Positions 8,401 through 16,274 of a stretch of 64,000 nt of DNA are shown here, in pieces. Within the stretch, counting starts at the first letter, position 1, and each line of letters opens with the position of its first letter. The position numbers and the translations under genes are program-made. Source of the stretch: a bacterium (GTDB taxonomy: Bacteria > UBP4 > UBA4092 > JAOAEQ01); the NCBI GenBank assembly GCA_026416715.1, contig JAOAEQ010000005.1:62001-126000 (forward strand), written 5' to 3'. The notes under the pieces are model-generated. The model was not told the origin of the DNA, did no database searches, and was given only the letters and a program-made list of their open reading frames with translations.

Positions 8401-9612
8401 ATGCTAAATGAAACGATTGTTCTCGAAGGGCACATCATCAATTCGCTAGCGTTAACTCGGGTACTTGATACCATTCTCGAATTAGGTGGAAATTTTACTA
8501 TCGATGAAATTCGAATTGGTAAACAAAGTACTGACCCGAGTTTCGCACAGATAACCATTTCCGCTACTGATGAAACGACATTAAACAATATTCTTGGCAA
8601 TATCCAGAAACTTGGTGCAGTGGTCAAAGAAAAAGCTGAAGTTCAGTTTATCCCTGCAGATATGGATGGCGCATTTCCAGAAAATTTCTATGCTACCACC
8701 AATCTCGATACTTTCGTTTTCTATAAGGGAAAATGGATTCCGGTCGAGAACATTGAAATGGATTGCGGAATTGTTCTTGATACGAAACGGAATACAGCTC
8801 GATGTATTGCAATTAACGAAGTGCAAAAAGGGGATAATATCGTGGTTGGCCATCAAGGGATTAAAGTTATTCCGTTACCCCGAGAGCGTGAAAAAGAGAT
8901 ATTCAGTTTTATGACCAGTTCGGTTTCATCAGAGAAACCGAAAAAGCTGCTCATTAGTGAAATTGCGCAACGGATGAAATTGATACATAACAAGAACGGA
9001 AAAATTCTAGTAGTAGGCGGTCCGGCAATCGTTCATACCGGTGCTGGAAAACATTTATCCGCATTACTCCGTGCCGGATATGTTAACGTTCTTTTTGCAG
9101 GAAATGCGTTAGCAGTTCATGATATCGAATCTGCGTTATATGGGACATCGTTAGGCATCTCGTTACAAGATGGACAGGTTACCACCGGAGGACATCGTAA
9201 CCATCTCCGTGCAATTAATACGATTCGGCGTTGCGGGTCAGCGAAATCTGCTGTTGAACAGAATATTCTACGGCAAGGGATAATCTACGAATGCATAAAA
9301 AATCACATTCCGTTTATTCTTGCTGGGTCAATTCGCGATGATGGACCATTACCAGAAGTTATTACGGATACAATGCAAGCACAAAAACTAATGCGGGAAT
9401 ATGCGCAACAAGTCGATATGGCGCTGATGCTTGCGACTACGTTACATAGTATTGCAACGGGTAATGTTCTGCCAGCACGAGTTTTCACCGTTTGCGTTGA
9501 TATCAACCATGCGGTTGTTACCAAACTTATTGACCGAGGTAGCGCACAAACGCTCGGAATTGTTACCGATGTCGAATCATTCCTTAGAGAGTTAGTCCAA
9601 GAACTGATATAA
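8401..9612 (+). CDS. TIGR00300-family protein (archaeal-type ornithine cyclodeaminase, LOR/SDH domain)
   Basis: 403 residues resembling the TIGR00300 family. Known members include the methanogen ornithine cyclodeaminase and the C-terminal part of cyanobacterial AgrE/ArgZ. The N-terminal third has the LOR/SDH-type region, with KGKWIPVENIEMDCGI as its most recognisable stretch (about residues 111-126). The C-terminal part is a Rossmann-like domain beginning KILVVGGPAIVHTGAG and continuing VLFAGNALAVHDIES, GGHRNHLRAIN and AGSIRDDGPLPEV. ATG at 8401 is chosen over an upstream TTG inside the inverted repeat. Ornithine to proline plus ammonia is the reaction known for characterised members; activity here is inferred. 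It is co-directional with gcvPB. Confidence 0.75.
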   Translation: MLNETIVLEGHIINSLALTRVLDTILELGGNFTIDEIRIGKQSTDPSFAQITISATDETTLNNILGNIQKLGAVVKEKAEVQFIPADMDGAFPENFYATTNLDTFVFYKGKWIPVENIEMDCGIVLDTKRNTARCIAINEVQKGDNIVVGHQGIKVIPLPREREKEIFSFMTSSVSSEKPKKLLISEIAQRMKLIHNKNGKILVVGGPAIVHTGAGKHLSALLRAGYVNVLFAGNALAVHDIESALYGTSLGISLQDGQVTTGGHRNHLRAINTIRRCGSAKSAVEQNILRQGIIYECIKNHIPFILAGSIRDDGPLPEVITDTMQAQKLMREYAQQVDMALMLATTLHSIATGNVLPARVFTVCVDINHAVVTKLIDRGSAQTLGIVTDVESFLRELVQELI

Positions 9613-9754
9613 GTTCTAAAGATTTTAACCGAAATAACGTAACGTATATTCGTTATACCCACAAAATGATATAAATTTCTTAGGTATTTTCTGGTTAGCT
9701 TTTCATTCAACATACATATGAAATTTGGATTTTGACATTTAACGTGTATTCTTT

Positions 9755-10621
9755 ATGATATGGAGACTTATACTTGACGGAGCTAAAGATGCGTTCACCA
9801 ACATGGCGATTGATGAAGCGATTCTACAGTATACGGTTAGCAACTCACTTCAATCCCCTACCCTACGGTTCTATACCTGGTCGAAACCGTCAATCAGCAT
9901 CGGCAGATTCCAGAATATCGAGCAGGAGATAAATTTAACTGCATGCAAACAAGATAATGTTCCGGTAGTTCGTCGGCCTACCGGTGGTAGAGCGGTATTT
10001 CATAACTCTGAACTAACCTATAGTCTCGTTATTCCGGATAGCTATCCGAATATCCCGAAGAATATCACCGAATCGTATCGAGTTATCAGCGCAGCGTTTG
10101 TCAAAGGTCTGAAGTTATTAGGGATCAACGCGACACTCGAACGCCCGAAGCTTAAAAAGCAAGAGTCGGTAACTCGGAAAATAGAAGACCGAACGGAAAA
10201 CGCTGGTATCACCGGTTTCGTTTCGAAATCACCGCTCTGTTTCGCCGCTACGAGCCGATATGAAGTAACCGTTAACGGAAAAAAACTAATCGGGTCAGCG
10301 CAACGCCGTATTCAAAACGCGATGTTGCAGCAAGGGTCAATCCTACTCGATTACGACCCGAAACAAGACCAGCGATATTTTCTTGCAATCGCTAATGAAA
10401 CTATAGCTCCCTGTGTTACTGCGATTAACCATCATCTTCCAACGCCGATTCAATTAGAGACTCTTATCAACCATCTCATCCAAGGGTTCGTAATTCAATT
10501 CCGAATAGATTTCGAACCGATTGAATTAACGAACTCTGAACGAACTCTTGCGGAAAAACTCCTTACCCAAAAATACCGTACTGATAGTTGGAACTATCTA
10601 CGTGGAAAAACAGCTGAATAG
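9755..10621 (+). CDS. lipM: Lipoate/octanoate protein ligase family, LipM-type octanoyltransferase
   Basis: Transfers octanoyl from acyl carrier protein to lipoyl domains. 288 residues of the BirA/LplA fold: MIWRLILDGAKDAFTNMAIDEA at the start, then VVRRPTGGRAVFHNSELTYS and GKKLIGSAQRR with its conserved Lys. CFAATSRYEV (Cys162) matches the active-site cysteine segment of LipM/LipL-type transferases and is not typical of true ATP-dependent LplA ligases. GcvH, encoded upstream, is the obvious acceptor. No clear ribosome binding site precedes ATG 9755. Residues 130-155 form a charged insertion (LKKQESVTRKIEDRTENAG) that is variable in the family. Confidence 0.82.
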   Translation: MIWRLILDGAKDAFTNMAIDEAILQYTVSNSLQSPTLRFYTWSKPSISIGRFQNIEQEINLTACKQDNVPVVRRPTGGRAVFHNSELTYSLVIPDSYPNIPKNITESYRVISAAFVKGLKLLGINATLERPKLKKQESVTRKIEDRTENAGITGFVSKSPLCFAATSRYEVTVNGKKLIGSAQRRIQNAMLQQGSILLDYDPKQDQRYFLAIANETIAPCVTAINHHLPTPIQLETLINHLIQGFVIQFRIDFEPIELTNSERTLAEKLLTQKYRTDSWNYLRGKTAE

Positions 10622-10741
10622 CACAACGAAGTTTGCCTCACGATTGAACCGGTTTTATGCATGTTCATTGCCAAATGGGTTCCGTTCATATTATAATCTA
10701 TTGAGGAATACACAAATCTACATTTCAAGGAGATTACCCGA

Positions 10742-11992
10742 ATGGTTTACGCTAAATCGCTTAGATATAGATATGGTAAAGTTCTCTTCGTTTTTTTCGT
10801 TTTATCCTTAAGTAGTTATTTACTTTACGCTGCGCAACCGCAGCTGGATAATTCTCCTGAACGAATTATTTTGAATTTAACCGCAACACCAGCGAATAGC
10901 GTAGCGGTTACCTGGCGGACTAACGCTGCGGTGATAAATCCGCAAGCACAGATTACACTCGCCAATGAATCAACGGATTTAACAAAAAGCGCGAAAACCG
11001 TTCCCGCGAAAACAGAATCAGTGCAATTAGATAACGGAACGACGGTATATCAGTATTCGGTTATATTCGATGCGTTAAAACCGAATACACTCTATGCGTA
11101 TCGAGTTGGTAATGAAAAATATTGGAGTGAATGGAATCAGTTTAGAACCGCAACGGATACCATTGCAGCATTTAAATTTATCTATTTCGGCGATCCGCAG
11201 AATGATATCAAATCGATGTGTTCGCGAATATTTCGTGCAGCATATACGAAAGCGCCTGATGCTCGGTTTTGGCTCATAACTGGAGATATAGTTAATAACG
11301 GTAATAAAGATGAACTATGGGCGGAACTATATGATGCGTTCGGTTGGATACCGCGAATGACCCCGATAATCTTACTCCCTGGAAATCATGAATATCTGCC
11401 GAAACCTGGCGCTACCGAGACTACACCGGCGCTTACCTATCTATGGCGTCCGCAATTTACATTACCGGAAAACGGTCCTGCAGGATTAGAAGAATCCGTT
11501 TATTACCTTGATTATCAAGGGGTTCGACTAGTTATGTTAAATGGCAACGAAAAGCTCGAAGAACAGGCGCAGTGGCTGGACTCAGTTCTAGCGAAAAACC
11601 AGCAACGGTGGACAATTGTTGCGATCCATCAACCGTTTTATTCAACTGCGGTCAATCGAGATAATCCGCAGTTACAAAAGCTGTTCTTACCGATTTTCGA
11701 TAAATATACCGTTGATTTAGTTCTCCAGGGGCACGACCATACCTACGGTCGAACTTATAAACTGCGCAATGGCAAGAAAGTTGCAGATACTGAACCAGGA
11801 ACGGTATATGTGGTTTCAGTTAGTGGAACGAAAGTGTATGGTCTAGGTCAGAAGTATAAAGATGTAATGGTGAAAATGGAAAACGGAAGGCAGTTATTTC
11901 AGGTTATCAGCGTAGATAAAAACAGCTTATCGTATGAATCGTATAATGCGTTAGGCGAATTATATGATTCTTTCAAATTGAAAAAGAAATAA
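10742..11992 (+). CDS. Exported purple-acid-phosphatase-like metallophosphoesterase
   Basis: 416 residues. An N-terminal signal anchor or signal peptide (about residues 14-32) is followed by a fibronectin-III-like N-terminal domain with LTATPANSVAVTWRTN, as in purple acid phosphatases. A calcineurin-like catalytic domain follows. Metal-binding motifs are FGDPQND, TGDIVNNG, PGNHEY, AIHQP and GHDHTYGR. A phosphomonoesterase or nucleotidase outside the cytoplasm is the likely role; the substrate is unknown. AAGGAG lies about 8 bases before ATG 10742. It stands alone, convergent with the next gene. Confidence 0.85.
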   Translation: MVYAKSLRYRYGKVLFVFFVLSLSSYLLYAAQPQLDNSPERIILNLTATPANSVAVTWRTNAAVINPQAQITLANESTDLTKSAKTVPAKTESVQLDNGTTVYQYSVIFDALKPNTLYAYRVGNEKYWSEWNQFRTATDTIAAFKFIYFGDPQNDIKSMCSRIFRAAYTKAPDARFWLITGDIVNNGNKDELWAELYDAFGWIPRMTPIILLPGNHEYLPKPGATETTPALTYLWRPQFTLPENGPAGLEESVYYLDYQGVRLVMLNGNEKLEEQAQWLDSVLAKNQQRWTIVAIHQPFYSTAVNRDNPQLQKLFLPIFDKYTVDLVLQGHDHTYGRTYKLRNGKKVADTEPGTVYVVSVSGTKVYGLGQKYKDVMVKMENGRQLFQVISVDKNSLSYESYNALGELYDSFKLKKK

Positions 11993-12064
11993 AAGTAATA
12001 CTGCATAGATTATACAGAACTACCAACGTATTGTTTATCCATAGCGCACGCTGCGGTTAGTTTT

Positions 12065-12610
12065 TTACGGTTTAAATCCGAGCTTCGGATATTGTCCAGT
12101 TTCTTTCCCAATTTTAAACCAGTGTTTGATATACATCGTTTGTCCGCTAGCGAATTCTATCTTTTTTGCGTAATCATTCCATAAGGATTTAATTGCGTCC
12201 GATTCATGTTTCCATTGTTGGCTAACCTGTTTAAACAGAGTCCGATGTTCAATTCGTTTTGCGGTGAGCGTGTTCTTCGGATTAACCCATTTCCGAATAT
12301 ACGGTTTATGTTTTTCCGTACCGGGAACATAAACGATAGAACCTGCATCAGGGTCATCGAATTTCCCGCTAGCGGACAGCGAACCTAACGGAAACTGTAC
12401 CAGTTCTACAATCCCTTCATTCGCGAATTTTGATACCAGAATTTCGGATATTGCAGATTCAAACGAATTTATAACCTGATTTTTAAGTGCTGGATTAAGG
12501 TTAAGTTTATTTAATTTCACTTGAAACCTTGTTTTCGCTTCCCGGATAAACTTTTCTAATGGAATTTTTATTGTAACCTGCGGCGAATCAGTTGTTTTTT
12601 TCCTTTTCAT
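12065..12610 (-). CDS. Hypothetical protein with possible HU-like region
   Basis: 181 residues, basic. ATG at 12610 follows AAAAGGAT. An upstream in-frame GTG at 12682 would place the start inside a perfect hairpin and is rejected. Residues 10-95 loosely resemble an HU/IHF-type DNA-binding fold: a helical part, then IVELVQFPLGSLSASGKF, a P-G turn, and HKPYIRKWVNPK. The C-terminus has the pattern LWNDYAKK then MYIKHWFK, a W-x2-YA/F motif common in small phage- or mobile-element-associated proteins of unknown role. DNA binding is therefore only a suggestion. Confidence 0.5.
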   Translation of the reverse strand: MKRKKTTDSPQVTIKIPLEKFIREAKTRFQVKLNKLNLNPALKNQVINSFESAISEILVSKFANEGIVELVQFPLGSLSASGKFDDPDAGSIVYVPGTEKHKPYIRKWVNPKNTLTAKRIEHRTLFKQVSQQWKHESDAIKSLWNDYAKKIEFASGQTMYIKHWFKIGKETGQYPKLGFKP

Positions 12611-12635
12611 ATCCTTTTTATATCCTAGGTATAGA

Positions 12636-12682
12636 GTGGAGATGAACCAGTGTGCCTTTAACCCACACTGGTTCATCTCCAC
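12636..12682. repeat. Perfect 19-bp inverted repeat, 9-base loop
   Basis: GTGGAGATGAACCAGTGTG (12636-12654) and CACACTGGTTCATCTCCAC (12664-12682) are exact reverse complements. On the plus strand it is followed by TTTTACTT. On the minus strand it lies in the leader of the 12065-12610 gene, ending 25 bases before its ATG, so it could be a translation or stability element for that gene. It is also long enough to be a mobile hairpin. Confidence 0.8.
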
Positions 12683-12788
12683 TTTTACTTCAAGAAGTCA
12701 TCAATTTAGCACTTAATATATATCTATATATTATTATAGCATAAATATTCCGGTAAGTTTATATTTATATTTTTATTATGCGATTTGT

Positions 12789-15602
12789 TTAAAGAGGAAA
12801 AACCTTGGAAAGATACTTCAATTCATCTTCTTTTGTCAGTACAATTCCATCTAATTTTGCAAGTAGGAGAGAGAGCAATATCTTCTTATATTCCGGACCA
12901 GGGGGATAACCGAGATTTAATAAATCGTTACCGGTAGTGAATATTTGGACAAATCGATATTCGGCTAAAAATCGTTTGATTTTTTCAGCAACCGGTTCTG
13001 ATGCTTGAGCATGTCCCTGAATATACTGCTTACTAGCCGGCGATACCGTTTTCGCTAGCCAGAATAATACCGATTCGAGTTTCTTCTCATAGAGGACTAG
13101 GTAGATTCGGCTCGGTTTATTTATTTCAGGTTCTGCAAGGTTATCGAGAACCGTATTCGTTTCGACCTTAACCTGTTTAACCACCGTAGTTGCATACATC
13201 GGCATAACCAACCGGTTACAAACGGTAAGCGCAGTATCCAAATCCAATTGGTCGAGTAACGCCAAAAAATATAATAACCAACTTTCAATTGCAGAGTGCA
13301 AAGTGCAAAGTGCAGAGTGTTTCTCTTCTCGCTTTTCACCTGTCGCTTCTTGTTTCTGATTTTCCCAGTCTGACGGCTGAGTTCTGAGTTCTATCCTCTC
13401 GAAGTTCTCTCGGTACCAAGTCAGCGTTTCCTGAACCGAATTGAATAGCTGGGTCAATGCCTGATTGAGTCGAATCTGCGGATGGATAAACTGCAAGATA
13501 TTTAGTTCTTGCATACGTCGAATCGCTTTAATCGGATTAGGTTCACTTAATATCTGCACGAGTTCTTCGCGCACCCGCTGATTCCCGAGTTGCGCAAATA
13601 GCTCTAACTCTAATGCATTTTCCAAACAATGTCGGGTATGTTTATCTATCCGGAAATTATACCGCTGTTCGAACCGAATCGCGCGGAATATCCGGGTCGG
13701 GTCTTCAACGAAACTCAAATTATGGAGAACGCGTACAGTCCGTTTTTTTAAATCTCGTTGCCCGTTGAAATAATCATACAGCAGACCGAATTCTGTCGGA
13801 TTGAGTTTTATTGCCATGGCGTTAATGGTGAAATCGCGCCGGTATAAATCGTGTTTTATGGTACTCGCTTCAACTTGCGGTAACGCTGCTGGATATTCAT
13901 AGAATTCGGTTCGGGCAGTAGCGATATCAATTTTTTGTACCGGAGCTAACATCCCTTCACCACGAAGCGGGTTTGCTAAAGTTACAATAGCTGTGTTAAA
14001 CCGTTTATGCGATTTACAGTGCCCGTTAATGATTCGGGCGAATTTCCGTGCAAAGGTTATGCCATCACCTTCGACTACAATATCAATATCATAGTTCGGA
14101 ACATTCAGTAACAAATCACGTACAAACCCACCGACGACAAACGCTGTATATCCAATCTGGTCAGCTACCTCACCGATTTGTCGAAGGAACCCAATAAGTT
14201 CAGCTGGTAATCGTTCGCGCATAAGTGCAGCGATATTCTGAAATTTAGCGGTGGCAGATTCGGGTAGCGGTAACGTAGTTCTTGAATCTGATTGTGGTTC
14301 TGCGGTTATGAATTCTTGATGCGTTATTTTCAACAAATCATGACGGGTAATAACGCCAATAAGTCGATTCGAATCGATAACTGGTAAAAGGTTAATATCA
14401 TGTTCAAGCAACAAAGCGCGAACTTGATGTAACGAAGCGAGCGGGTCAACGGAAATAACATTGGTACTCATAAACTTATTAATCGGCGATTGTGCCAATC
14501 CAAGGTGCATTGCCCGGTCTATATCGAATCGAGAAACAATTCCTACGACATTATTTCCTGCCATAACGGGAAAACTACTATGTCCATAACGGAGAATAAT
14601 CTTCCGCACCTGGTCAACAGTATGATTCGGCGAAACGGTCATTACCGGTGAACTCATCATATCTTTGGCACGAATTAAGGGAACGATACAACCTTGGATA
14701 GTTTCAATTAACTGCTGTTGTAATTGTTCCGCCGTAATATCCTTAACCAACGCAGAGGCTGCGGTCCGATGTCCGCCACCACCGAAATGAGATAATACTT
14801 CTGCAACATTTAGCGCTTTCGTCTGGCTTCGAGCAATAACCTGGACACGGTCAGGGAGCTGAACTAAAGCGAAAATAACCGGTAGATTCTCGATATCCCG
14901 AAGTTTATGGACTAAATACGCTAAATCGCCGATATATTTCTCCGCACGAATTATTGAAATTGCAATTTTCACCCCGTCAATATAGTGTTCGGTTAACGCA
15001 CGAATTAAATCACCTAACATCGGGATTTGTTCAGTATCTAAATCATGGAATACATACGTCGGGACTAGCGTCAAATCCGCACCGCAATCCAGCAAATATT
15101 TAACCGCATCAAGGTCAGCTTTTGTCGTGGAAAGAAAGGTTAGTGACCCAGTATCTTCGTAGATACCGAGCGCCATTAACGTCGCTTCTTCCGGAGTAAG
15201 GGTAAGGTTCTGTTTTTTGATGAGTTCGATCAAAATAGTCGTGGTAGCACCAACTTCTTGAATCACTTCAACATCTCCAGTAATATCACCTTGACTTTTC
15301 GGATGATGGTCAAACACGGTAATTTTAACATTAGGACGATTCAATAATTCAGCGAAAATTCCAATGCGACTCGCATACCGAGTGTCGACTAGAATCATCT
15401 CGGTTACCTCAGCTAAATTAATCTGTTTCGCTTTCACTGCAGGAACAAGCTGCGGATATGCAGCGAGATAATTTCGAACTGATTTTTCTTGCGACCCAGC
15501 GAAAACCAATTGCGCATGCGGGTAGAGTTTTTTCGCGGCTACCATTGACGCAACGACATCAAAATCACTATTGCTATGCCCAACGATAATTGAAAGATTC
15601 AT
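12789..15602 (-). CDS. DHH phosphoesterase - DHHA1 - double CBS - CCA-adding tRNA nucleotidyltransferase fusion
   Basis: About 937 residues. Numbering from a TTG at 15623, the domains in order are as follows. DHH domain: GHSNSDFD (15-22), LVDTR, FDHHPKS (104-110), EDTGSLTF. DHHA1: GGGGHRTAAS (281-290). Two CBS repeats: 318-435. Class II nucleotidyltransferase: FVVGGFVRDLL with catalytic YDIDIVVEGD (511-520), RRDFTINAMA (595-604), and the RNA-binding helices (EDPTRIFRAIRFEQRY). Such fusions are known and are thought to combine nano-RNA/oligonucleotide cleavage with A- or CCA-addition to tRNA. Starts at 15617 or 15602 are both possible; 15602 begins right at the DHH strand. Residues 745-779 are encoded by repeat-like DNA (see the 13290-13391 repeat). 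Confidence 0.88.
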   Translation of the reverse strand: MNLSIIVGHSNSDFDVVASMVAAKKLYPHAQLVFAGSQEKSVRNYLAAYPQLVPAVKAKQINLAEVTEMILVDTRYASRIGIFAELLNRPNVKITVFDHHPKSQGDITGDVEVIQEVGATTTILIELIKKQNLTLTPEEATLMALGIYEDTGSLTFLSTTKADLDAVKYLLDCGADLTLVPTYVFHDLDTEQIPMLGDLIRALTEHYIDGVKIAISIIRAEKYIGDLAYLVHKLRDIENLPVIFALVQLPDRVQVIARSQTKALNVAEVLSHFGGGGHRTAASALVKDITAEQLQQQLIETIQGCIVPLIRAKDMMSSPVMTVSPNHTVDQVRKIILRYGHSSFPVMAGNNVVGIVSRFDIDRAMHLGLAQSPINKFMSTNVISVDPLASLHQVRALLLEHDINLLPVIDSNRLIGVITRHDLLKITHQEFITAEPQSDSRTTLPLPESATAKFQNIAALMRERLPAELIGFLRQIGEVADQIGYTAFVVGGFVRDLLLNVPNYDIDIVVEGDGITFARKFARIINGHCKSHKRFNTAIVTLANPLRGEGMLAPVQKIDIATARTEFYEYPAALPQVEASTIKHDLYRRDFTINAMAIKLNPTEFGLLYDYFNGQRDLKKRTVRVLHNLSFVEDPTRIFRAIRFEQRYNFRIDKHTRHCLENALELELFAQLGNQRVREELVQILSEPNPIKAIRRMQELNILQFIHPQIRLNQALTQLFNSVQETLTWYRENFERIELRTQPSDWENQKQEATGEKREEKHSALCTLHSAIESWLLYFLALLDQLDLDTALTVCNRLVMPMYATTVVKQVKVETNTVLDNLAEPEINKPSRIYLVLYEKKLESVLFWLAKTVSPASKQYIQGHAQASEPVAEKIKRFLAEYRFVQIFTTGNDLLNLGYPPGPEYKKILLSLLLAKLDGIVLTKEDELKYLSKVFPL
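13290..13391. repeat. Tandem 7-mers inside the CCA-fusion coding region
   Basis: TGCAGAG, TGCAAAG, TGCAAAG and TGCAGAG lie in exact tandem at 13290-13317. A second pair, TGAGTTC TGAGTTC, lies at 13378-13391. Heptameric tandem words like these are normally intergenic. Here they encode the low-similarity linker, residues 745-779, between the nucleotidyltransferase RNA-binding part and the C-terminal helices, without breaking the frame. Confidence 0.8.
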
Positions 15603-15678
15603 TGGAGAATGTAACATTAGCAAAGCACAATGTACAATTGAAATGCTAATTGTTGTTCAATGTTAAATGTGAAATGAA

Positions 15679-16146
15679 TTATAGCATGCTTTTCAGCATG
15701 ACATACGCATCTTCGATAGGATTGTGATAGAAATTATGGCGAATAGCGATTTCGCGGAAACCGAATCGGCGATAGAGTTCAATTGCGGGAGTATTTGAAA
15801 CCCGAACTTCGAGTGTGATCTTTTTTATCTTCCGTTTAATGGCAAGTTCAATGATATGCTGCATGAGTAAACTACCGATATGTTTTCGGCGATATTCTCG
15901 ATGGATAGCGAAATTGCCAATATGCGCTTCGTCAAGTACTTGCCAGAATATCGCATATCCAATGACTTTACCGTTATCTTTAACGACTAACGGTGTAGAA
16001 AATCCCTGTTCTTTCAATTCTGTAGCGAACATGCTCTTTTTCCATGGGTCGCTGAATGATTCTTCTTCAATCTGCACTACGGCATCTAAATCCGATTCCT
16101 GCATGAGCATGATTTGGATATTATGCTCTACCATTGCTAAAAACAT
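15679..16146 (-). CDS. rimI: Ribosomal-protein-alanine N-acetyltransferase-like GNAT (RimI family)
   Basis: About 155 residues with a full GNAT fold. QIEEESFSDPWKKSMF is the RimI N-terminal signature. EAHIGNFAIHREYRRKHIGSLLMQH holds the acetyl-CoA pyrophosphate loop (RRKHIG). TLEVRVSNTPAIELYRRFGF is the classic RimI motif B. It likely acetylates the N-terminus of ribosomal protein S18 or related targets. ATG 16146 or 16134 could start it. It follows the PBP1A gene on the same strand. Confidence 0.85.
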   Translation of the reverse strand: MFLAMVEHNIQIMLMQESDLDAVVQIEEESFSDPWKKSMFATELKEQGFSTPLVVKDNGKVIGYAIFWQVLDEAHIGNFAIHREYRRKHIGSLLMQHIIELAIKRKIKKITLEVRVSNTPAIELYRRFGFREIAIRHNFYHNPIEDAYVMLKSML

Positions 16147-16274
16147 TAACCGTGATGACACGTAAAGATGTTCTTTCTGTATTATACTTCAGCGATTGCT
16201 GTGTGTCTTTTACGGTTAATTTTTTGTGTTAATCTCGAGTTTCAAATTTCGATATTCACATTTCGTTTAGAATT

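Noticed and set aside
9732-9759. TTGACA with TATGAT at 16-base spacing before the lipM gene.
   Set aside because: The -10 would overlap the ATG start codon that family conservation supports, so transcription would begin inside the gene. Probably chance.
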